64,000 nt of DNA. It comes from an uncultured Lachnospiraceae bacterium. Its GTDB lineage: Bacteria; Bacillota; Clostridia; Lachnospirales; Lachnospiraceae. The stretch lies in the NCBI GenBank assembly GCA_947173495.1, contig CAMWFQ010000019.1, forward strand, positions 1-64,000, written 5' to 3'. Positions 18,245 to 27,037 of the stretch are shown here, piece by piece. Each line of letters starts with the position of its first letter. The stretch's first letter is position 1. Below the pieces are notes generated by a model. The model was not told where the DNA came from, searched no databases, and saw nothing but the letters and a program-made list of their open reading frames with translations. The translations under genes were made by a program, and so were the position numbers.

Positions 18245-19123
18245 TTATACCTTATTAATTTGCTTTTGTCCGAACAGTCCGGTTGGCTTAAACAATAACA
18301 CAATAATCAGTATCGTAAACGCAATTGCATCACGATAACCCGTGCTGATATAGCCGGCTGCAATTGTCTCGATAATTCCTATAATCAATCCGCCAATAAC
18401 CGCTCCCGGCAAAACCCCCACACCTCCCAATATTGCTGCGGCAAATGTTTTCATCCCAATCATCGTTCCCATGTTCACATCTACAGTTTGATAGTACATC
18501 CCTACCATAGTGCCGGAAATACATGCTAAAATACCGCTTATAATAAACGTGAAGGCAATGACACTGTTAATATTTATCCCCATCAGTCTGGCTGCTTCTA
18601 CATTTTGAGAGGTACTTCGCATTGCTTTTCCCAGCTTTGTCCCATATACGATTATTGACAGAATCGCCATTAAAGAAAAGGCAACTACCATGATGATTAC
18701 CTGCGTCCAGCTTACAATTGCATTGCCGATATAAAATCTCCCCAGATCAATTTGATTGGGAAAAGACTTACTTTCACTCCCGAATATAAGCATAATGCCA
18801 TTGTCAAATATCATTGACATTCCCAATGTTGTGATCAGTCCTGCTAATTTAGGAGCATTTTTTCTGCGAAGCCGTCGCAATGCAAAGCGGTCCAGACAGT
18901 ATCCGGCTATACCTGTCAGAATAATACTCATCAGGAGGGCGACAAAGAAATGATGACCTGTTGCATTATACAGCATCAGTGTAAAGTATGCTCCCAGCAT
19001 ATACAGCGAGCTGTTTGCAAAATTCGTCAGCTCCAGCACCCCGAACACCATTGTAAATCCAATGGATACCAATGCATATGTACTGCCAATTGTCAGTCCG
19101 TTAATAATCTGCTGCAACAGCAT
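18245..19123 (-). CDS. LIV-type ABC transporter permease (LivH-like)
   Basis: A 292-residue permease starting MLLQQIINGLTIGSTYAL, chosen over an upstream start because AAGGAGG lies 8 bases before. The LivH pattern GFTMVFGVLELTNFANSSLYMLGAY is at the N-terminus and STSQNVEAARLMGINI is the coupling loop. A long stem-loop precedes it, separating it from the binding protein gene, a common way to keep the binding protein in excess. Confidence 0.95.
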   Translation of the reverse strand: MLLQQIINGLTIGSTYALVSIGFTMVFGVLELTNFANSSLYMLGAYFTLMLYNATGHHFFVALLMSIILTGIAGYCLDRFALRRLRRKNAPKLAGLITTLGMSMIFDNGIMLIFGSESKSFPNQIDLGRFYIGNAIVSWTQVIIMVVAFSLMAILSIIVYGTKLGKAMRSTSQNVEAARLMGININSVIAFTFIISGILACISGTMVGMYYQTVDVNMGTMIGMKTFAAAILGGVGVLPGAVIGGLIIGIIETIAAGYISTGYRDAIAFTILIIVLLFKPTGLFGQKQINKV

Positions 19124-19142
19124 AAGTAAACCTCCTTTTTCT

Positions 19143-19201
19143 GTAATGCCCTCAAGCACCAGCCAGCTCAACTAAAGCAAAGCTGGCGCTTATGGCATTA
19201 C
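19143..19201. other. Intercistronic stem-loop between binding protein and permease genes
   Basis: GTAATGCC (19143-19150) pairs with GGCATTAC (19194-19201), and AAGCaCCAGC (19154-19163) pairs with GCTGGcGCTT (19182-19191). Such a structure can stabilise the upstream message or attenuate transcription into the permease genes. Confidence 0.5.
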
Positions 19202-19209
19202 TGCCCCAA

Positions 19210-20457
19210 TTAATTTATGCGGTAAAAATTTCCATCTTTCATTTCAAAAACGTATACTCCTTTTATCATTTCTTTACTTTCGTTAAACTGCATGTCATAT
19301 CCGGATACTCCCTCAAATCCCCGTAATGCTGCAATCTCATCCCGCAATGCTGTACTGTCCGTTCCTACCTTCTCTATACATTGCATCATAATATTCACGG
19401 CATCAAATGACTGCGCAGCAAATCCGTCCGGCACCTCGTCAAACGTCTCTTCATAGCTTTTTACAAAAGCCTCTGTATTTGCATCAAGTTCTGCGTTCTC
19501 TAATACAGAAGGCATAAAACAGGGATTTGTGCTTAATATAATAGTTCCATCAATCTGTGAACCAACCAGTTCAATAAACTCTTCATTCAGGCATGTTGCC
19601 GGCCCCACAAAAAGTGCATCCAGTTCCAGATTCCTCGCCTGCAGGAAAATCTGTGCCGCATCACTGTAATTTGCTGAAATATAAAGCATATCCGGCTCCT
19701 GAGTCTTAATCTTGGAAATGATCGGCGAAAAGTCTTTCGTAGTCCCTGGCACAAATGCTTCATTCGCTACAATTTCTCCTCCTAATTCCTCCCAGCGCTT
19801 TGCAAAAAGTTCTGTGGCCTGAACTCCAAAATCCGTATTCTGATAGATTATAGCTGCTTTTTTGTCATCTCCATACCGTTCCATCAGCTCCTCTGCAAAC
19901 ATTGCCCCTTCATATTTCTGACTGATCACACAAGAAAAAATATAGTCACCCATTGTTGGAAAATCGGTGTGGGAGGCCGTCGGACTCAAAAGCAATAACT
20001 TGTTTTCTTCAAATACAGGCGCTGCTGCCATTGCACATGAAGAATTAAAGCTTCCAAGACCTGCAATCACGGTTTCATCCGCGATAATTTTATTTGCAAC
20101 ATTCACTGATTCTGTTGGATCACCTTTATCATCATTGAATTCAACTATATAGTTTGTTCCGTTTTCCTCATTGTACTGGTCCATGGCCAGCTGCGCTCCC
20201 TTTTGCAGAGAGAGACCATACTGCATCAGATCACCGGTCAGCGGAAGGAAAAACGCCAGTTTATTTTTTCCCATATCATCTGTCTGATTTTCGTCAGCCT
20301 GAATTGTTTCCTCTCCCCCTTCGGACTTCACCTCTGTTTTTTCTTCGGAAATTTCAGCTGAATTGTTCCCGGTATCAGGTTTCTGTGCTCCACAACCTGT
20401 AATTAATGATGCCATAACTACTGCTGCCATACCCATTGTCAAAAAACTTCTTTTCAC
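19210..20457 (-). CDS. LIV-type ABC transporter substrate-binding lipoprotein
   Basis: A 415-residue exported lipoprotein. The signal peptide ends in the lipobox LITGC (Cys22), followed by an acidic, low-complexity linker to about residue 64 and the two-lobed Peripla_BP_6 domain (KLAFFLPLTGDLMQYGLSLQKGAQLA). It captures the imported compound at the cell surface. It is the second gene of the minus-strand operon, after the URO-D-like gene, and ahead of the permeases. The substrate is undetermined; leucine-type binding proteins of this family also bind aromatics, amides and short-chain acids. Confidence 0.95.
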   Translation of the reverse strand: MKRSFLTMGMAAVVMASLITGCGAQKPDTGNNSAEISEEKTEVKSEGGEETIQADENQTDDMGKNKLAFFLPLTGDLMQYGLSLQKGAQLAMDQYNEENGTNYIVEFNDDKGDPTESVNVANKIIADETVIAGLGSFNSSCAMAAAPVFEENKLLLLSPTASHTDFPTMGDYIFSCVISQKYEGAMFAEELMERYGDDKKAAIIYQNTDFGVQATELFAKRWEELGGEIVANEAFVPGTTKDFSPIISKIKTQEPDMLYISANYSDAAQIFLQARNLELDALFVGPATCLNEEFIELVGSQIDGTIILSTNPCFMPSVLENAELDANTEAFVKSYEETFDEVPDGFAAQSFDAVNIMMQCIEKVGTDSTALRDEIAALRGFEGVSGYDMQFNESKEMIKGVYVFEMKDGNFYRIN

Positions 20458-20529
20458 GATGTTTCCTCCTGCTTTTATTATTATTTAAATCTGTATCTCT
20501 GCTATTTTACCTGTCAGGTATACGAATGC

Positions 20530-21549
20530 TCATTCCTCAAGGGATATTTCATTAACGGCCTCCCGTAAAATATTGAATTTGTATTCAGGAATATGAGTCG
20601 GAACTACGCATCCCGGTCCCACAATAAAGCGATCGCCCGCCTGCTCTTTTGCATCTCTGATACGCCTTTTAAAGAAATCCTTCAGTTCATCCCGATCATT
20701 ACAGTCAAAATCATGTGCCTGCTCGATACCGCCAATCAAAATCTTATCTGTCAACTTGCGCATATCCGCCAGGCTGTAGTTTCCAAGATGATCTTCCCAG
20801 TTAAAAGCCTGTACCGGATAGTCCGCTACTGTTTCCATCATCAGATTATCAAAACCGTGAACATGTAAAACATTAAACCATGACTTATCTTTAATGGCCT
20901 CCAGTACCTGCAGATCATATTTTCGCACATATCTATTATGTTCTTCCGGAGTAAGGAAATTACTTGACCCAAACTGGTCTGCCAGAAAAATCCCGTCTGC
21001 GCCTGCCTCTATTAAAGCCACCGTGAAATCAACTGTCATTTCCGTTAACCGCTCTAATGCCGTTTCAATGATTTCCGGATGATTCCTTAACTGCGCTACA
21101 ATCATTTCACGCCGGGGATAGCCGCCCGTCATTTCGCCGGCTGTCGTAAACGGGCTGAAGACTGTACCCAAAATGGGCACCGTACCTTTGTAGTAATCTG
21201 TTAAACGTTTTGTAAATTCAATTTCCCGCTTCCAGGCGCCACTCTTCGTGGAAAGAGGCTTTAAATTTTTCCACTCATACGGGTCATTAATCGGGAAACG
21301 TACCATCCTGGGCATATCAATTTCATTTGAAGGCCATTCGATCTGGCATCCCGCATCCTCAATAAAGTAAAATCCATTATGGCATATCTTAATAAAATCC
21401 CATTCATTTTCTTTATTAATTTGCACGGTCTTCTTAAAAAAGTCATCCTGATTTCGGTCTACCATTGTAGTATGCTTCCATATGGCGGCCGGAATACGAT
21501 CCACAGCTCTGCCGTCAAGCAGTGCCTTAATTCGTTCTGTTGAATTCAT
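20530..21549 (-). CDS. Uroporphyrinogen decarboxylase / MtaA methyltransferase-family protein
   Basis: A 339-residue TIM-barrel protein of the URO-D superfamily, which includes haem-pathway HemE and zinc methyltransferases such as MtaA/MtbA. HemE is unlikely because no haem genes are near and the substrate Arg pattern at the N-terminus is not seen. The zinc site of MtaA-type enzymes (HxC..C) reads His229-Val-His231 and Cys314 in VGPGCVVP. There is no corrinoid protein gene nearby. It is the first gene of the LIV operon, directly behind a strong promoter with LacI-type operators, so it probably acts on the imported substrate, for example as a demethylase or lyase (inference). Confidence 0.8.
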   Translation of the reverse strand: MNSTERIKALLDGRAVDRIPAAIWKHTTMVDRNQDDFFKKTVQINKENEWDFIKICHNGFYFIEDAGCQIEWPSNEIDMPRMVRFPINDPYEWKNLKPLSTKSGAWKREIEFTKRLTDYYKGTVPILGTVFSPFTTAGEMTGGYPRREMIVAQLRNHPEIIETALERLTEMTVDFTVALIEAGADGIFLADQFGSSNFLTPEEHNRYVRKYDLQVLEAIKDKSWFNVLHVHGFDNLMMETVADYPVQAFNWEDHLGNYSLADMRKLTDKILIGGIEQAHDFDCNDRDELKDFFKRRIRDAKEQAGDRFIVGPGCVVPTHIPEYKFNILREAVNEISLEE

Positions 21550-21579
21550 TCTTTTCCTCCTAACTCGTTTCAGATTCTT

Positions 21580-21613
21580 ATTATTTAAACGTTTGCGTAA
21601 ACGTTTAAATAAT
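21580..21613 (-). promoter_or_regulatory. Double LacI-type operator at the LIV operon start
   Basis: Perfect 15-base inverted repeat, ATTATTTAAACGTTT (21580-21594) and AAACGTTTAAATAAT (21599-21613), around GCGT. Each arm carries an AAACGTTT core, the same core as the operator at the divergent lacI-like gene. It covers the predicted start of minus-strand transcription, so binding would block initiation. Confidence 0.75.
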
Positions 21614-21619
21614 GATTAA

Positions 21620-21648
21620 AGTATATATTGCCATATTTTATATGTCAA
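21620..21648 (-). promoter_or_regulatory. SigA promoter of the URO-D/LIV operon
   Basis: Minus-strand TTGACA (21648-21643), a 17-base spacer and TATACT (21625-21620): near consensus. The predicted start falls at about 21613, at the edge of the operator repeat. Confidence 0.75.
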
Positions 21649-21712
21649 TTGGTATATAATTACAAAATAAATTGTCGGTTTTTGTTCATAAAGGATAAAA
21701 TTATTTTCATTA

Positions 21713-21740
21713 TTGACGTATCAGGCGGATATGCTATACT
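21713..21740 (+). promoter_or_regulatory. SigA promoter of the LacI-family regulator
   Basis: TTGACG (21713-21718), a 16-base spacer and TATACT (21735-21740). The start is expected near 21747, inside the downstream palindrome. Confidence 0.7.
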
Positions 21741-21744
21741 AGAG

Positions 21745-21756
21745 TTAAACGTTTAA
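21745..21756 (+). promoter_or_regulatory. LacI-type operator, autoregulatory
   Basis: TTAAACGTTTAA is a perfect 12-base palindrome with a central CG, typical of LacI/GalR operators. It overlaps the predicted transcription start of the regulator gene, implying autorepression, and matches the cores of the double operator at 21580-21613. Confidence 0.75.
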
Positions 21757-21780
21757 TTTTTGTTTACTTTGGAGGTTACT

Positions 21781-22767
21781 ATGTCTACAATGCGCGATAT
21801 TGCCGAACTTTCCGGTGTTTCGGTCGCTACTGTCTCTCATGTCTTAAATAATACACGTTTTGTTTCCGAGTCCACCCGTCAAAAAGTGTTGGATGTTGTT
21901 GACAAATTGGGATATCGCCCTGATGCTATTGCAAGAAGTTTTAAGACAGGAAAAAAGAAGCTTATTGGCATTATCGTACCAGATATTTCCAATCCTGTGT
22001 GGGCTTTAATGATCGAAGCCGTCGAAGCAGTTATCTCCGACCATGGTTACCGGCTTCTTATCTGTAATACCAAGGAAACGGAGGCTCATGAGTTAGAGCA
22101 TGTGCATAGTCTCACCAGCGGTCTTGTAGACGGATTAATCATTGCCAGTACGCTGTCTGATTATAATCAGCTTGTCTCGGAAATTCCTTCCGGCTTTCCT
22201 GTTGTCTTTCTGGATCGAAAGCTCAAAAATTGTCCTCATGACATGGTACTTCCTTCTGATATGCCTTCCATATACGAAGGAATCGAGCATCTTATTACCG
22301 AAGAGGGACACAAACGCATTGGGTTCATTACTGGGTTAATGAGGATTTCTACCAGCACGGAGCGGCTGACCGCATATCGCAGCGCTATGCATGATTACGG
22401 TCTGACAATCGAGGAGGGTTTTATCCAGGAAGGAAACAGTATGGCAAAAAGTTCGCTGATACTAGTCCAAAACTTACTTCAGCTAAAATGTACCGCTATT
22501 GTAGTATCTAACAATATTATGGCGGATGATGTACTGTTCTATTTAAATGAAAAGGGGATTCGTCTTAATAAAGACATCAGCATTTTGGGACAGGGAATTG
22601 AAAGGCAGCGCAATTACATATTACGCCAAATGAACTTATTTGTGCAGCCCACCACTGAAATGGGACGGGCCGCCGGGCAGCAGATCCTTAACCGGATCAA
22701 GAACCCTGAACTTCCCATTCAGCAAATTATTCTAAACAGTACTCTTTATCGCTGCCCGCAAACCTGA
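21781..22767 (+). CDS. LacI/GalR-family transcriptional regulator
   Basis: A 328-residue repressor. The start MSTMRDIAELSG follows GGAGG; the longer in-frame reading is rejected. The HTH and hinge are typical: IAELSGVSVATVSHVLNNTRFVSESTRQKVLDVVDKLGYRPDAIARSF (about 6-55), followed by the sugar-binding-protein-like effector domain (KLIGIIVPDISNPVWALM). It diverges from the URO-D/LIV operon and precedes the FGGY kinase by 38 bases. Palindromes at both divergent starts make it the probable regulator of both transcription units. The inducer should be the transported compound or its phosphate. Confidence 0.95.
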   Translation: MSTMRDIAELSGVSVATVSHVLNNTRFVSESTRQKVLDVVDKLGYRPDAIARSFKTGKKKLIGIIVPDISNPVWALMIEAVEAVISDHGYRLLICNTKETEAHELEHVHSLTSGLVDGLIIASTLSDYNQLVSEIPSGFPVVFLDRKLKNCPHDMVLPSDMPSIYEGIEHLITEEGHKRIGFITGLMRISTSTERLTAYRSAMHDYGLTIEEGFIQEGNSMAKSSLILVQNLLQLKCTAIVVSNNIMADDVLFYLNEKGIRLNKDISILGQGIERQRNYILRQMNLFVQPTTEMGRAAGQQILNRIKNPELPIQQIILNSTLYRCPQT

Positions 22768-22805
22768 GTTTTCCTGGAATCAGATTCTATCGGAAAGGAT
22801 GTTAT

Positions 22806-24290
22806 ATGACAAAAGATTTACTTCTTGTATTCGATTGTATTACTTCCGGATTGACAGCATACTTATTTCATTTCACTGGCAGCCTGATTGTCCAACACCA
22901 CGTATCTCTCTCTGTTTCAGTAGATGGCAGGAAGGCAGAGCAAAATCCTTTAGATTGGTGGTGCGCGCTCTGTCATGCAACAAAGAAGGTTCTGGAACTT
23001 GCTCCTGTAAAATCTGTTAACAGAATTGCTGCCATATCTTTCAGTGCGCAGAGCCAGGTTTGCCTGTGCCTGAATGCCGACGGCCATCCTCTTTATCCGG
23101 CCATAACCTGGTCGGACACCCGTTCCGCCGAAGTAGTAAACCCTGTTTCAAGTATTCCCCCACAGGAACATTATTATATGACAGGACTTTGGGATGAACC
23201 CTCCTCCAGCATTCGAAAATTAATCTGGCTGCGTGAAAAGTATCCGGCACTTTATGCTTCTACCCATTATGTGCTACAATGTAAAGATTACCTTGTTTAT
23301 CGTCTTACGGATAATCTATGTACTGATTATACGGATGCATCAAGCACACACGCTTTAGATATCAATTGCATGGACTGGTGCGAGCCTGTATTGCAGGCAG
23401 CCGGTGTTCCACGTAAAATATTTCCCCCCATTTTTTATTCCAATGAAATAGTTGGAACCATTACCTCAAAAGCTTCCGGCGCTACAGGACTTTGCACGGA
23501 CATTCCTGTGGTTCTTGGCGCAGGGGATGTTCTCTGCTCCGCTGTTGGAGCGGGCTGCACAGAGCCGGGGCAAATCTTTCTCGGCTTAGGTTCCAGTTCC
23601 TGGATGGCACAATGCCGTAATAAGCCTGTGTACAATATCCCAAATGTTATTAACAACCCTCATGCCGTTCCCGGCCTCTTTTTATGTTTCACCCCCGTAC
23701 CGGAGGCTGGGGTTACTTTTAAATGGCTGAAAAACGAAATTCTATGCTATGGGCCGGAAGGTCACTCCCCTGTAAATCCTTTTCTAAATATTTATCCCTA
23801 TACAAATATGGAAACTTTTATAGAAAAGAGCATTCCCGGAGCGAACGGCCTGTTCTTTCTTCCTCATATAATGGGCGTAGAAGTTAACGAGCCGCATGCC
23901 GCTATACTGGGTCTGACCTGGCGTCATACACAAGCTGATATTGTACGCGCTGCTTTGGAAGGTATCTGTTTTGAATTAAAAAAACGGTGGATAAACTTCA
24001 CCACACATTCACCTGCTTCAGAGCTTATTGTCGTTGGGCCGGCCCAAAAAGAGGAAATCTGGCTGCAGCTTCTTTCAAATATCCTGAATATAACTGTTTA
24101 TAATACCACGCACACTAGCACAACAGATGCTATTGGTGCCGCCATTATCGCCGGCCAGGCCATCGGTCTGTATCAAAGCTTCTCTCAGTCTAATCGCTTC
24201 TATAGCATAAAGCATACTTTTCATCCTCAGCCAGAGCAAAGTATATTTTATCAAAAAAAATTTGAGGAATATCTTAAAATAAATTTCTAA
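22806..24290 (+). CDS. FGGY-family carbohydrate kinase
   Basis: A 494-residue kinase with the two actin-like FGGY domains. The N-terminal phosphate loop is LVFDCITSGLTAYLF (Asp10), followed by ISFSAQSQVCLCL, ITWSDTRS, GAGDVLCSAVGAG and LGLGSSSWM; the C-terminal domain has NEPHAAILGLTWRHTQADIVRAALEGICFELK. The family phosphorylates sugars and polyols (xylulose, ribulose, gluconate, glycerol, erythritol). The P-loop is somewhat divergent (ITSGL instead of GTSxxK), so the substrate cannot be assigned. Genomic position behind LacI suggests it phosphorylates the compound imported by the divergent operon. Confidence 0.9.
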   Translation: MTKDLLLVFDCITSGLTAYLFHFTGSLIVQHHVSLSVSVDGRKAEQNPLDWWCALCHATKKVLELAPVKSVNRIAAISFSAQSQVCLCLNADGHPLYPAITWSDTRSAEVVNPVSSIPPQEHYYMTGLWDEPSSSIRKLIWLREKYPALYASTHYVLQCKDYLVYRLTDNLCTDYTDASSTHALDINCMDWCEPVLQAAGVPRKIFPPIFYSNEIVGTITSKASGATGLCTDIPVVLGAGDVLCSAVGAGCTEPGQIFLGLGSSSWMAQCRNKPVYNIPNVINNPHAVPGLFLCFTPVPEAGVTFKWLKNEILCYGPEGHSPVNPFLNIYPYTNMETFIEKSIPGANGLFFLPHIMGVEVNEPHAAILGLTWRHTQADIVRAALEGICFELKKRWINFTTHSPASELIVVGPAQKEEIWLQLLSNILNITVYNTTHTSTTDAIGAAIIAGQAIGLYQSFSQSNRFYSIKHTFHPQPEQSIFYQKKFEEYLKINF

Positions 24291-24393
24291 TTTGTTCCTT
24301 AAAATTTTTATAACGATGAAAAATACATAGACGCCTCCCCCTTCCCGGGTGTAAAATAAAAAACGGGTCAAACAAACTTCAGGGAGATTTCTT

Positions 24394-25641
24394 ATGCGTG
24401 AAAAAAAAGAAGAACATACTTACCTTGAGATAAACGGCGATTATCGAATGCGGGAACTGGATCAAAGCGATCTGGAACAGTTCAATTCTCTTCTCCAATA
24501 TGCTTTCCAGGTAACTTCTTATGATTTGTTTCAAACAGGCTGGAAGCCGGATGAGATCAAGTCCGCCAAACGGCCTATTCTGGAGGAGGCCTTTGCACTG
24601 GGCTGGTTCTATCGGGAACGGCTTGCCTCCATGATTGTTGTTTATCCCATGAAGGTCAACATTCATGACGAAATTATGGATATGGGAGGCCTTACAGGCG
24701 TTGCCACTTATCCTGAGTATACCGGAAGAGGACTGATTCATTCTCTCATGCGTCATGTACTGGATTATATGCACCGGCAGGAGATGCCGATTTCCTTTCT
24801 TTATCCTTATTCCATACCCTTCTACCGAAAAATGGGGTGGGAAATTGTCTCGGACAAGCTGTCTTTTACTGTAAAAGATACGCAGCTTCCCAAGGCCCGT
24901 CCTGTGGAGGGCATGGTTGAGCGGGTCAGTCTGGATTCCACAGATTACCACAACGTACATTCTTATTTTGCCCTGCAACGCCATGGATGCCTGATTCGCG
25001 ACAGTTTATCCTGGGAGGAATACTGGCGCTGGGATAATGACGATATGATCGTTGCTGTTTATTACAACAAGGAGCATAAGCCTTTGGGCTATGTGGTTTA
25101 TTATATTGCCAACGATATTTTTTATATCAAGGAAATGGTTTATTTAAATATCGAGGCTAACTACGGGCTGTGGAATTATATCAGCGCTCACTTCTCCATG
25201 ATCGAACAGGTCAAAGGTGACAATTACTCGGGAGAGCCCATGGCTTATCTGTTTGAAGACAGTGAGATTACAGAATCTATTTCTCCCTATATCATGGCAA
25301 GGATCGTGAATGTACGGGATTTTCTGGAATACTATCCTTATCAGATACAGCCGGAAGATTTTAAGATTCATTTTAAGGTTCATGACAAAATGGCTATCTG
25401 GAATGAAGGCGACTTTATGGTGTCATGGCATGACGGTGAAACTTTCTGTGAGCAGGTGGAGGATAACCAGTCTATTAATGTGGTAGAGCTGGATGTCAAT
25501 ACCCTCACGGCGATGCTGATGGGCTATAAACGTCCTTCTTACCTTTATGAGCATGAAAAGATCCATACAGAATATTATATGCTGACCTGGTTAGAGCGTC
25601 TGATTCCGGTTGAGAAGCCGTATTTCTCGGATTATTTTTAG
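24394..25641 (+). CDS. Eis-like GNAT N-acetyltransferase
   Basis: A 415-residue protein of the enhanced-intracellular-survival type: an N-terminal GNAT domain (about 18-160) with the acetyl-CoA loop GVATYPEYTGRGLIHSL, a second GNAT-like domain, and a C-terminal SCP2-like domain (about 310-400). Eis proteins acetylate amines, including aminoglycosides in some organisms. SFLYPYSIPFYRKMGW is characteristic. It has its own upstream gap of about 100 bases and is not clearly part of the kinase operon. The substrate is unknown. Confidence 0.9.
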   Translation: MREKKEEHTYLEINGDYRMRELDQSDLEQFNSLLQYAFQVTSYDLFQTGWKPDEIKSAKRPILEEAFALGWFYRERLASMIVVYPMKVNIHDEIMDMGGLTGVATYPEYTGRGLIHSLMRHVLDYMHRQEMPISFLYPYSIPFYRKMGWEIVSDKLSFTVKDTQLPKARPVEGMVERVSLDSTDYHNVHSYFALQRHGCLIRDSLSWEEYWRWDNDDMIVAVYYNKEHKPLGYVVYYIANDIFYIKEMVYLNIEANYGLWNYISAHFSMIEQVKGDNYSGEPMAYLFEDSEITESISPYIMARIVNVRDFLEYYPYQIQPEDFKIHFKVHDKMAIWNEGDFMVSWHDGETFCEQVEDNQSINVVELDVNTLTAMLMGYKRPSYLYEHEKIHTEYYMLTWLERLIPVEKPYFSDYF

Positions 25642-25669
25642 AAGTTGTTTTACTTGGAAGGGTAATTGA

Positions 25670-25708
25670 GCGCAGGGTGCGTGCTGCTACGCAGCATGCA
25701 CCCTGCGC
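25670..25708. terminator. Strong GC hairpin between convergent genes
   Basis: An 18-base arm at 25670-25687 (GCGCAGGGTGCGTGCTGC) pairs with 25691-25708 across a 3-base loop with one G-T pair. It lies between the acetyltransferase and the convergent MFS gene. No long T tract follows on either strand, so termination is likely but not certain. Confidence 0.5.
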
Positions 25709-25751
25709 GCGAGTGAGGCGAGAAAGAAAAGCGACTAAGAAAAAAACTTCC

Positions 25752-26942
25752 CTACTCGATTCTGTCTGCCATTTCTCCGGATCTTCTGCGATCACATCCA
25801 AGCCGAAGATATCTCCCGCAGCATATGACCAGAATTCCGCCTGTCGCACACAGCACTGCACCAAAGAGAAATGTCCGCGAAAGATTTTTCTCGGCCAGTC
25901 CTCCAAATACAACATTTGTTCCTGCTCCTACGCTGTCAATGACCACTGCATTCATGCTCAGCGCTGTAGCGCGGTTCTGTGTTTTTACCTGACGATTCTG
26001 CATCTCTGTCTGTAAGGGCTGAAACAGGCTGTATGCGATCCGCAGGGCAAGAATTCCCCCTATTGATATCCATGCATTATCTGTAAACGCCAGCAAGCCG
26101 CAGGCCAGTGTCGAAGCTCCATAAAGCACCAGAACCGTCCTTCTCTCTCCGATTTTCTTCGTCAGTGCTGCTGACCAGACACTGCATAGTCCGGCTATTG
26201 TTACAACTATATAAATATAACCGATGACAGTGGGGGAAAGGCCGCATTTTACATACTGCAGCTGATTGAGAAAAACAGTAATGGTCTGATGGGATTCCCC
26301 AAGCAGTGCCACTCCCAGAAGAAACAGCAGCAGCCGTCTCTCTTTTCCTGTCTCTTTTAACAGTAGTAAAATGCTTCTGGCATCAGGCTTTCTTTCCCCA
26401 GATATATTTACTTCCTGCAGTCCCAATGCCAGTATTGCTGCTGCACCGTAGCTTACAACTGTAAGCAGCCCGGCCAGCTGATAGTCGTTTCCCGCTGCCA
26501 TGGAAAACACAAGCGCTGCTATCAGCAGCCCTGCTGTTCCCAGACTGTTATAGATGCCGAATATCTTCTGGCTTTTTCCTTCCTCACAGGATAAATACAA
26601 GAAGCCCGTATCCACACCGGACAGCCCGGCTATTACTACGCTGAGCATTATACGTTCTGCGAGGAATGCAAAGAAATCATCCGCCTGCCAGAATACAATT
26701 TTTGACAGAAAATAGAGTGCACAGCAAAATACGATGGTGCGCTTATATCCGATTCTGTCCGCAATAATCCCCCAGGGAAATTCCAGAATCAGGCAAAGAA
26801 TAAGAGAAATGCTTTCAATAACTGTGATCTGTAAAATAGAAACACCATGAGCCTGGCGGTACAGTGATGCAACGGGCCCATAGAATACCATCCCCTGCAA
26901 AAGGGCAATGGCGTACATAATATAAATATTTCGTTTGTTCAT
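25752..26942 (-). CDS. MFS transporter
   Basis: A 396-residue membrane protein with about twelve hydrophobic segments. The MFS loop motif is seen as FPWGIIADRIGYKRTIVFC after segment 2, and a second copy LTKKIGERRTVLVL after segment 8. It resembles drug or metabolite efflux carriers. It is on the same strand as, and 95 bases behind, the M20 amidohydrolase, so it could be the end of the peptide operon or a separate unit. Substrate unknown. Confidence 0.9.
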   Translation of the reverse strand: MNKRNIYIMYAIALLQGMVFYGPVASLYRQAHGVSILQITVIESISLILCLILEFPWGIIADRIGYKRTIVFCCALYFLSKIVFWQADDFFAFLAERIMLSVVIAGLSGVDTGFLYLSCEEGKSQKIFGIYNSLGTAGLLIAALVFSMAAGNDYQLAGLLTVVSYGAAAILALGLQEVNISGERKPDARSILLLLKETGKERRLLLFLLGVALLGESHQTITVFLNQLQYVKCGLSPTVIGYIYIVVTIAGLCSVWSAALTKKIGERRTVLVLYGASTLACGLLAFTDNAWISIGGILALRIAYSLFQPLQTEMQNRQVKTQNRATALSMNAVVIDSVGAGTNVVFGGLAEKNLSRTFLFGAVLCATGGILVICCGRYLRLGCDRRRSGEMADRIE

Positions 26943-27037
26943 AAGAGACGATTATCCTTTCTGAATTTTGAATACAACAAATACCGGCTTCTTATATGCG
27001 CCGGTCAACCATCATGTAAACTGGTTTTTTGTCGTAG

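Noticed and set aside
20530-21549. Haem biosynthesis HemE for the URO-D family protein
   Set aside because: It leads a LacI-controlled import operon, no haem genes are near, and the MtaA-like late Cys fits better.
22806-24290. Naming the kinase xylulokinase or glycerol kinase
   Set aside because: The phosphate loop is divergent and no substrate-specific motif is visible.
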